Both the position numbers and the translations under genes were made by a program. The notes under the pieces are model-generated. The model saw only the letters and a program-made list of their open reading frames with translations, ran no database searches and had not been told where the DNA came from. From an uncultured Oscillospiraceae bacterium (lineage in GTDB: Bacteria > Bacillota > Clostridia > Oscillospirales > Acutalibacteraceae): a DNA stretch of 11,761 bases. Below are positions 6,710 to 11,761 of this stretch, piece by piece; position 1 is the first letter of the stretch; each line of letters starts with the position of its first letter. The DNA is taken from the NCBI GenBank assembly GCA_900546895.1, contig UREO01000062.1, positions 1 to 11,761 of the forward strand, written 5' to 3'.

Positions 6710-7813
6710 TCATTCCGGAGCCGATTCCATGCACGCCGCGGAGTAAGAGGCGATCTGTCTTCTGCAAAGGGCGTAAACGTCCTCCCTGCGGTAATTTCGG
6801 TACCACTCCACGGTATATTCCAATGCTTTCTTCAGGTTCATACGGGGCTTCCACCCGAGAAATGTCTTCGCTTTGGTGCAGTCAAGGCTCAGCATAGCGG
6901 TCTCATGCAGGGACGTATATTCCGAGCAGTCCACCCATTCCCCGCTTCCCCACAGCGAGATCAGCTCGTCGGCCAGCCGGCTGACCGGGACAACGGAATC
7001 CGCATCCGGACCGAAATTCCACGCCCCCGTGTACCGCGACCCCTTCTCCGCCATTTGATACGCCAGCAGAAGATAGCCGTAAAGCGGTTCCAGAACATGC
7101 TGCCACGGCCGGACAGACTCGGGATTTCGGAGCATAATGGGGCCGTGGGACTGCAGGGCGCGGATACAGTCGGGAACGAGCCGGTCTTCCGCCCAGTCCC
7201 CTCCCCCGAACACGTTGCCCGCCCGCGCGGTAGAAACGCATTTCCCGGGGCGGGTACTGAAAAAGGAGCTCCGGTACGCGGCTGTAACAAGCTCCGCGCA
7301 GCCCTTGCTGGCGCTGTACGGATCATACCCGCCCAGCGCGTCCCCTTCCCGATAGCCCCAGAGCTGCTCCCTGTTTTCATAGCATTTGTCGGACGTGACG
7401 ATCACGCCTGTTTTTACGGTCTGGGAAAGCCGGATGTTTTCCAGCACCTCCACGGTTCCCATAACATTGGTCTCAAACGTTTCCCCCGGGATCTCATAGG
7501 AACGGCGGACAATGGGCTGGGCGGCAAGGTGAAACACGATTTCCGGCTCGTACAGGTCGAAAATCTGCTTGAGCCTCGCCCCGTCGCGGATGTCCCCGCG
7601 GATATCCACCATTCTGTGCCGCAGCCCGCACAGGCTGAAATTCCCGTTTTCCGCCGGGGAATCCAGCGCGTAGCCGACCACCCTTGCGCCCAGCAAATAA
7701 AGCCACAGACAAAGCCAGGAACCCTTAAAGCCCGTGTGTCCGGTGACCATCACATTTTTCCCGCGGTAAAAGCCCCCGAACATTCTGTTCAGGTCTATTT
7801 CCATTTCTTCCAT
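6710..7813 (-). CDS. rfbG: CDP-glucose 4,6-dehydratase
   Basis: An extended short-chain dehydrogenase/reductase (about 367 residues; RfbG/DdhB proteins are about 360) that converts CDP-glucose to CDP-4-keto-6-deoxyglucose with bound NAD. It shows the dinucleotide motif GHTGFKG (25-31 from the chosen start), HLAAQP after β4, the dehydratase motif TSDKCYEN (S141-D142-K143), and the catalytic pair Y166/K170 in YSASK. The sequence WQHVLEPLYGYL further on is also characteristic of CDP-glucose dehydratases. The reading frame opens at an ATG at 7834, but the ATG at 7813 has GGGGGAG five bases upstream and is preferred. Either start overlaps the end of rfbF, by 19 bases from 7813. This is the second step of the cluster's sugar pathway. 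Confidence 0.94.
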   Translation of the reverse strand: MEEMEIDLNRMFGGFYRGKNVMVTGHTGFKGSWLCLWLYLLGARVVGYALDSPAENGNFSLCGLRHRMVDIRGDIRDGARLKQIFDLYEPEIVFHLAAQPIVRRSYEIPGETFETNVMGTVEVLENIRLSQTVKTGVIVTSDKCYENREQLWGYREGDALGGYDPYSASKGCAELVTAAYRSSFFSTRPGKCVSTARAGNVFGGGDWAEDRLVPDCIRALQSHGPIMLRNPESVRPWQHVLEPLYGYLLLAYQMAEKGSRYTGAWNFGPDADSVVPVSRLADELISLWGSGEWVDCSEYTSLHETAMLSLDCTKAKTFLGWKPRMNLKKALEYTVEWYRNYRREDVYALCRRQIASYSAACMESAPE

Positions 7814-8568
7814 GGCGTCTCCCCCGTTTTCCATAGCATATTGACCTTTTCCACATCCTTGTAAGTATCAATCGCCGTCCAGAAGCCGCCGTGCCTGTAA
7901 ACGGCGAGCTCGTGGTCAAGGGCAAGCCTGTGCAAAGGCTCCTGCTCAAAAGCGCAGTCCTCTACCGGCAGATATTCAAACACCCTGCGATTCAGAACCA
8001 TATAGCCGCCGTTGATGGTGTCCTCCAATACCGGCTTTTCCTTAAACGCGGTCACGATCCCGTCCTGCGTTTCGATCACCCCAAAGGGCGAATTCGGGCT
8101 TACGCCGGTCAGAGTCGCGATTTTCCCGGTATTTTTATGATAGACATAGAGCTTGCGGATATTGACGTCGCTCAGCCCGTCGCCGTATGTCAGCATAAAA
8201 TCCTCATCGTCGCCAATATATTTCTCGATCTGTTTGATCCGGCCGCCGGTTTGCGTTTCCGCCCCGGTGTCCACAACCGTAACGTTCCAGTCCTCTTCCC
8301 CGGCGGTATGATATTCCACAGCTTCCTGTGTTCCCATCTTTACGGTGAAATCATTGTTCCGCCACCGCATTTCCATAAAATACCGCTTGATCATATCGCC
8401 TTTGTACCCCACGCACAGAATGAAATCGTTGATTCCGTAATAGGAATAGGTTTTCATAATGTGCCAGATAATCGGATTTTCGCCCACCTCCACCAGGGGC
8501 TTGGGGCGAAACTCCGTCTCCTCCCGCATACGCGTGCCTTTTCCTCCGCAAAGAATGACCACCTTCAT
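7795..8568 (-). CDS. rfbF: Glucose-1-phosphate cytidylyltransferase
   Basis: The first committed step of CDP-6-deoxyhexose synthesis: glucose-1-phosphate plus CTP gives CDP-glucose and pyrophosphate. It has the sugar nucleotidyltransferase signature LCGGKGTRM (6-14) with RPKPLVEVG (21-29), YGDGLSD (128-134, metal-binding aspartate), EKPVLEDTINGGYMVLN, and a C-terminal WTAIDTYKDVE that is typical of RfbF. The chosen ATG gives 257 residues, the family's usual length; in-frame ATGs at 8580 and 8592 would add only a few poorly conserved residues. It is the first gene of the tightly packed sugar-biosynthesis block and is preceded by a leader of about 118 bases. Confidence 0.95.
   Translation of the reverse strand: MKVVILCGGKGTRMREETEFRPKPLVEVGENPIIWHIMKTYSYYGINDFILCVGYKGDMIKRYFMEMRWRNNDFTVKMGTQEAVEYHTAGEEDWNVTVVDTGAETQTGGRIKQIEKYIGDDEDFMLTYGDGLSDVNIRKLYVYHKNTGKIATLTGVSPNSPFGVIETQDGIVTAFKEKPVLEDTINGGYMVLNRRVFEYLPVEDCAFEQEPLHRLALDHELAVYRHGGFWTAIDTYKDVEKVNMLWKTGETPWKKWK
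7819..7825 (-). promoter_or_regulatory. Shine-Dalgarno site selecting the rfbG start
   Basis: GGGGGAG on the minus strand, five bases before the ATG at 7813. It lies inside the 3' end of rfbF and distinguishes this start from the ATGs at 7834 and 7804. Confidence 0.6.
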
Positions 8569-8686
8569 ACCTGCACCCATCTTTCTGTGCAAAACCGCGG
8601 TTTCCCTTCGTCAATGCCCTGTTTTTATTTATATATGCGAATATTGGAACGTTTACCACTGCTGAAAAGCTGTCCCCACACCCCTT
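8569..8686 (-). promoter_or_regulatory. Leader of the sugar-biosynthesis block, candidate promoter region
   Basis: This is the longest gap within the minus-strand set, so it is a natural place for an internal promoter ahead of rfbF. It contains an AT-rich patch (8621-8637; minus strand CATATATAAATAAAAAC), a TTGACG hexamer downstream of it, and a 12-bp perfect palindrome AAACCGCGGTTT (8592-8603). CATATATAA resembles the CATANNNTA -10 element of σK promoters with one mismatch, but no -35 element at proper spacing is convincing. No terminator-like hairpin follows the preceding glycosyltransferase gene, so read-through is also possible. Confidence 0.25.
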
Positions 8687-9775
8687 TTAATGATTTGCTT
8701 TCAGCTCAATCAGCCTGAGGTTGTTTTTCAGCCTTTCGTCCTTGGGGCTGAACGCCAGCGCAGCCTTTGCGTGGGCAAGGGCTTCCCCGTACATGCCGAG
8801 CCGGTAGCAGGCGATCGCGCACAGGTCATCCGGCGTATAATCCCACGCGTATCCCATGTTGACATAGACCATGGATTTCTGCTTGATCTTCAGCGCTTCC
8901 GCCGCCATATAGTACGCCATGGGCCAGTTTGCTGTCTGATAGGCCATTTGGGCGCATTCCACATAGGGTTCGCGCATATGAGGCGCCTCCGTGATGGCAC
9001 GGCAATACCAGCTGAAAGCCTCTGTCAGATTGGAAAGGCCGACGTAGGACTTTGCGATCCAGCGCATGGACGCGCACCGTTCCTCTTTCCAGATGGAGGA
9101 CGGCAGCGCCAGATGCCTTTTTAATTCCGCAATGCATTCGTTCCACATGCCCTTGTACAGATATTCCCGCCCAAGGTAATACGCCACACGGTCGTCCTGA
9201 GGCGTTTCCTTTGCCGCAAGCTCCAGCAAAGGCAGATAAGACCCCCGGGATTTTCCGGCGTCCGGGTAATGATTCAGCTCCATTCCGGTGATGTAGATGA
9301 TTTTTTCCGGTCCGGGTCCGACATATTTCAGACACTCGTGAACGGGATAAGCCCATTTGTAGCTGTGTCTGTCATGAATTTTAAAATAGCTGAACTGCAC
9401 GTCGGGCGTGCCGTCCGCTTTCAGGCTCCAGTTGTAAAGGTATTTTCCCATGGTGGTGCCGGGCTGCCACGCTTTTTCCACGCAGTCGCGCCATCCTTTG
9501 GTAAATACTTCGTCAAGATCGGTGCACACGCAGACATCGGCGTCTTCGGGAACATGATTGAGGGACAGGTTGCGTGCCACGTCGAACCGCCACGGCTTTA
9601 CTTCTTCCGAGTACACCACCGCGCCGCGTTCCCTCAATTTTTCAACGGTGCCGTCGGCGGAACCCGTGTCCGTCACAACGACCGCGTCCGCCTCCCCCAT
9701 GGAATCCATCCAGCGGTCGACGAACTTTTCTTCATTCTTGCAGATTGCATACACGCAAATTCGATATTTTTTCAA
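8687..9775 (-). CDS. Family 2 glycosyltransferase with TPR-like C-terminal half (paralogue A)
   Basis: A 362-residue protein. Residues 1 to about 175 form a GT-A domain of the short GT2 type: ICVYAICKNEE at 6-16, VVVTDTGSADGT at 32-43, PWRFDVARN at 61-69, and the metal-binding DLDE at 86-89. HECLKY and LNHYPD lie near its end. From about 190 onwards the protein is α-helical with TPR-like spacing (PQDDRVAYYLGREYLYKGMW, EALAHAKAALAFSPKDERLK). Such GT2-TPR proteins commonly act on surface or protein-linked glycans. The start is TTG at 9775 with GAGGTGATC (9778-9786) upstream, a nine-base match to the 16S rRNA tail, which overlaps the stop of the paralogue in front. It is colinear with paralogue B and 40 of the first 50 residues are identical, so the pair arose by tandem duplication. 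Confidence 0.88.
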   Translation of the reverse strand: MKKYRICVYAICKNEEKFVDRWMDSMGEADAVVVTDTGSADGTVEKLRERGAVVYSEEVKPWRFDVARNLSLNHVPEDADVCVCTDLDEVFTKGWRDCVEKAWQPGTTMGKYLYNWSLKADGTPDVQFSYFKIHDRHSYKWAYPVHECLKYVGPGPEKIIYITGMELNHYPDAGKSRGSYLPLLELAAKETPQDDRVAYYLGREYLYKGMWNECIAELKRHLALPSSIWKEERCASMRWIAKSYVGLSNLTEAFSWYCRAITEAPHMREPYVECAQMAYQTANWPMAYYMAAEALKIKQKSMVYVNMGYAWDYTPDDLCAIACYRLGMYGEALAHAKAALAFSPKDERLKNNLRLIELKANH

Positions 9776-9777
9776 AA

Positions 9778-9786
9778 GATCACCTC
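9778..9786 (-). promoter_or_regulatory. Strong Shine-Dalgarno site for a TTG start
   Basis: GAGGTGATC on the minus strand, an uninterrupted match to the anti-Shine-Dalgarno sequence. Its GAGG core lies seven bases before the TTG at 9775. The TGA stop of the preceding gene (9785-9787) is part of the site, which implies coupled translation. Confidence 0.7.
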
Positions 9787-10894
9787 AAGCTTTCGGGTCC
9801 GGCTGAGCCTCGGGAAGCTTCAGCTTAATCAGTTCCAGGTTCTTTTTCAGGCGCTCGTCGCCCGGCTGCAGTTCGCACGCCCGGGTAGCGTAATCGCAGG
9901 ACAACCGGTACAGTCCCAGCCGGTAAGCGCTGATCGCCCCAAGGTCGTACAGCGAATATCCCCACGCGGCCTGCTCAAACAGATAGCTGCCCGATTTTTC
10001 CGTGATTTTCAGCGCCTCACTGACCATAAAAAAGACAAGGGGCCAGTCGTTCGTCTGGTACCCGAGCTGGGCCATCTGGTAATAGGGCTCCCGGATCGTG
10101 GGGCATTCGGCAATCGCCCTGAACAGCCACAGACGGGCCGCATTTCTATCTTCCTTTGCCTGGTAACAGCTTGCGATAAAGCGCATGGCGGCGCACCGCT
10201 CCTCATTCCAGAGGGCGGTTGGCATCTTCAGGTAATTGCTCAACGTTTCGATACTTTTGTCGAGCATTCCCTTATACATGTATTCCCGGCCAAGCCAGAA
10301 GGCGACCCGGTCGTCCTGCGGATTTTCTTTGGCGGACAGCTCAAGCAGGGGCAGGTACTGGCTTCTGGGTTTACTGACATCCGGATAGTGATTCAGCACC
10401 AGGCCGGGAACCCATACCGTTCTGTCCGGGTCCTCGCCGCTATAGGCCAAGACCTCATGGACCGGATGCACCCAGCGGAAGCCATGCCGCCGGTGTATTT
10501 TCTCCATTGTGAACTGCTTGCCGTATGTCCCGTCGCTGTTGCGGCTCCATGTAAACAGATACCTTGCGCGTGTATAGACAGGGAGCCATGCGTTTTCCAG
10601 TTTCTCCCTCCACCCTCCTTCAAATACTTCATCCAGATCATTGGAAACGCAGATATCCACATCCTCGGGAATATGGTCCATGGCCAGATTTCTCGCCACG
10701 TCGAATCGCCAGGGGCTGATGGTTTCCACATAAACAACAGCCCCTCTTTCCCGGAGCTTTTCCACCGTTCTGTCCGTGGAGCCCGTGTCCGTTACAACCA
10801 CCAGATCCGCCTCGCTGACCGCATCCATCCAGCGGTCAACGAACTTTTCCTCGTTTTTTGTAATGGCATAAACGCAGATTTTATACCGGTTCAA
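9785..10894 (-). CDS. Family 2 glycosyltransferase with TPR-like C-terminal half (paralogue B)
   Basis: A 369-residue paralogue of the gene that follows it. The GT-A half carries ICVYAITKNEE (6-16), VVVTDTGSTDRT (32-43), PWRFDVARN (61-69) and DLDE (86-89). HPVHEVLAYSG and LNHYPD close the catalytic domain. The second half has the same helical repeats (PQDDRVAFWLGREYMYKGML, ELQPGDERLKKNLELI) and a short extra proline-rich tail. Divergence from paralogue A is greatest around residues 100-160 and at the C-terminus, where acceptor recognition is plausible, so the two probably add different linkages. The start is TTG at 10894, preceded by AGAGGGTG at 10900-10907. The gene is the first reading frame after the hairpin downstream of the collagen-like gene, 94 bases from that gene's stop. 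Confidence 0.88.
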   Translation of the reverse strand: MNRYKICVYAITKNEEKFVDRWMDAVSEADLVVVTDTGSTDRTVEKLRERGAVVYVETISPWRFDVARNLAMDHIPEDVDICVSNDLDEVFEGGWREKLENAWLPVYTRARYLFTWSRNSDGTYGKQFTMEKIHRRHGFRWVHPVHEVLAYSGEDPDRTVWVPGLVLNHYPDVSKPRSQYLPLLELSAKENPQDDRVAFWLGREYMYKGMLDKSIETLSNYLKMPTALWNEERCAAMRFIASCYQAKEDRNAARLWLFRAIAECPTIREPYYQMAQLGYQTNDWPLVFFMVSEALKITEKSGSYLFEQAAWGYSLYDLGAISAYRLGLYRLSCDYATRACELQPGDERLKKNLELIKLKLPEAQPDPKA

Positions 10895-10923
10895 TTTCGC
10901 ACCCTCTTCTCATAAGTATGTAA

Positions 10924-10960
10924 ATCGTTTGGTCTCCCCCTTTTGGAGAGGCCAAACGAT
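10924..10960 (-). terminator. Hairpin after the collagen-like gene, likely terminator or attenuator
   Basis: Outer arms ATCGTTTGG (10924-10932) and CCAAACGAT (10952-10960) pair perfectly. An inner TCTCC/GGAGA stem continues after a two-base bulge, closing on a loop of about seven bases. On the minus strand the stem is followed by TTTACATACTT, a poor U tract, so termination may be partial and allow read-through into the glycosyltransferases. On the plus strand a run of seven T begins ten bases after the stem, but no plus-strand gene ends here. Confidence 0.6.
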
Positions 10961-10988
10961 CAAAATATTATTTTTTTGTGAGATGCGT

Positions 10989-11761
10989 TTAAGCGATGGT
11001 CACACCGGCACTGGCATAACCGGCAACGGTATTGATCAGATTGACACCCGTCACGGTAATAGAATAAACCATCAGCAAACGCGTTTCCGCGGTAACCGGA
11101 ATGCTCAGCCCGGTCAAAACGCCATTGGATGCGGCACCGAGGGCGAGAATACCAGTCAAGGCAGGCGCCAGAGTGACAAGGGTACCCGCAATCGGTGTGA
11201 ACGTATTGTCCGGTGTGGTCGATTCATACAGCTGCGCGGTAATCGTTACTGTTGTTCCTGCTAAAGTCAGCGCTACCGCCGTACTGAAGAAGGCCGCAAC
11301 GGAAGTGATCGTACCGTCACGCGGAACTGAAAACGCCTCGTTGATTCCGATGCCCGGACCGCCCGTCAGGTCAATCGTCGCGCCAAGCACATCCACACCC
11401 TGAGCGGAAGTCCCAAAGCCAACAAATCCGGGCAATCCGGCAAGACCGCCTAAAACAGATGTCAGGGCAACCGGCAATCCCGATGCAAAGGGGATAATCG
11501 CCGCTCCGGCAACCGGGCCGGTATCTCCAGTCGGACCTGTTGGACCGGTGGCTCCTGTCGGGCCTGTCGGACCAGTCACGGTGCTTGCCGCACCTATTGG
11601 GCCCGTGTCTCCCGTGGGGCCGGTAGGGCCGGTATCTCCGGTTGCTCCTGTCGGGCCGGTTACAGTGCTTGCCGCACCCGTTGGGCCTGTTGGGCCAGTC
11701 GGACCCGTATCTCCAGTAGGTCCTGCCGGGCCCGTCGGACCGGTGAGAGTAACAATATCAT
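10989..11761 (-). CDS. Collagen-like protein with BclB-type C-terminal domain (5' end outside window)
   Basis: The frame is open from the window edge to the stop at 10989, so the N-terminus is missing. The visible part begins with about 83 residues of collagen-like Gly-X-Y triplets, mostly GPT, GDT and GAT (11514-11761), broken by AASTVTG-type interruptions. The last 174 residues form a non-collagen domain: IIPFASGLPV, LPGFVGFGTSA, IDLTGGPGIGINEAFSVPRD, TVTITAQLYESTTPDNTFTP and a closing NTVAGYASAGVTIA. This matches the exosporium glycoprotein BclB C-terminal domain family as I know it. In Bacillus the related BclA and BclB are spore-surface collagen-like glycoproteins, with sugars on threonines of the repeat region. 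The Thr-rich Y positions here make it a likely acceptor for the adjacent glycosyltransferases. A GTG at 11577-11579 is an internal codon, not the start. Confidence 0.87.
   Translation of the reverse strand, partial: DIVTLTGPTGPAGPTGDTGPTGPTGPTGAASTVTGPTGATGDTGPTGPTGDTGPIGAASTVTGPTGPTGATGPTGPTGDTGPVAGAAIIPFASGLPVALTSVLGGLAGLPGFVGFGTSAQGVDVLGATIDLTGGPGIGINEAFSVPRDGTITSVAAFFSTAVALTLAGTTVTITAQLYESTTPDNTFTPIAGTLVTLAPALTGILALGAASNGVLTGLSIPVTAETRLLMVYSITVTGVNLINTVAGYASAGVTIA
11496..11747 (-). repeat. 84-bp (28-residue) tandem repeat in the collagen-like region
   Basis: Aligned (V/L)-T-G-P-T-G segments begin at minus-strand positions 11747, 11663 and 11579, exactly 84 bases apart. Each unit is a run of Gly-X-Thr triplets; the two upstream units close with a GAAST-type interruption. 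The third unit runs into the C-terminal domain and is the most divergent at its end. More units probably lie beyond the window. Confidence 0.75.

Noticed and set aside
6242..7864. 540-codon open frame on the plus strand opposite rfbG and the ThDP gene
   Set aside because: The minus-strand proteins carry all the catalytic motifs here; the plus-strand translation has no domain signature and crosses gene boundaries.
504..8568. Gram-negative LPS O-antigen cluster
   Set aside because: rfbF/rfbG/rfbH would fit, but the BclB-type collagen protein, TTG starts with strong Shine-Dalgarno sites and absence of wzx/wzy-type genes point to a spore-forming Firmicute.
9269..10915. 548-codon open frame on the plus strand across the two GT2-TPR genes
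   Set aside because: It is antisense to two clear, homologous glycosyltransferases and shows no recognisable protein family. It is long because codon use in the real genes leaves few stops in this antisense frame.
11496..11761. CRISPR array or non-coding tandem repeat
   Set aside because: The repeats are in frame, encode Gly-X-Y triplets, and continue into a conserved protein domain.

Overview
The window looks like a chromosomal surface-glycosylation locus from a spore-forming Firmicute, probably of the class Clostridia, with moderately high GC. Three things suggest this: strong Shine-Dalgarno sites with several TTG starts, a collagen-like protein with a BclB-type (exosporium glycoprotein) C-terminal domain, and a small 4-TM 'phage holin family' membrane protein typical of Firmicutes. 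Species cannot be fixed from the sequence alone.

All genes but one lie on the minus strand and are read right to left. At the right edge is the 3' part of a collagen-like gene (10989-11761, running off the window): Gly-X-Thr triplets arranged in an 84-bp period, then a BclB-type C-terminal domain. A hairpin (10924-10960) separates it from two tandem paralogous family-2 glycosyltransferases with helical/TPR-like C-terminal halves (9785-10894 and 8687-9775). A leader of about 118 bp follows, then seven tightly packed or overlapping genes: glucose-1-phosphate cytidylyltransferase (rfbF), CDP-glucose 4,6-dehydratase (rfbG), an acetolactate-synthase-like ThDP enzyme, a GNAT acyltransferase, a PLP-dependent DegT/DnrJ/EryC1/StrS aminotransferase, the PMP/[2Fe-2S] 3-dehydrase rfbH, and a GT2 fused to a methyltransferase-like domain. 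The cluster ends at a 16-bp perfect hairpin (479-513) that it shares with the convergent plus-strand holin-like gene (66-449).

RfbF, RfbG and RfbH would take glucose-1-phosphate to a CDP-4-keto-6-deoxyhexose and start C-3 deoxygenation. A ThDP enzyme in such a pathway has a precedent in yersiniose biosynthesis (YerE), where a two-carbon unit is added to the C-4 ketone. The added aminotransferase and acetyltransferase suggest a product that also carries an N-acyl amino group. The simplest overall hypothesis is that this locus makes a rare CDP-activated 3,6-dideoxy sugar, possibly branched and N-acylated, and that the three GT2 enzymes place it on a glycan of the neighbouring collagen-like spore-surface protein. 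The dedicated reductase of the canonical pathway (DdhD/E3) is not in the window. No stretch longer than 300 bases lacks a gene. I saw no rRNA, tRNA, CRISPR array, insertion sequence or attachment site.
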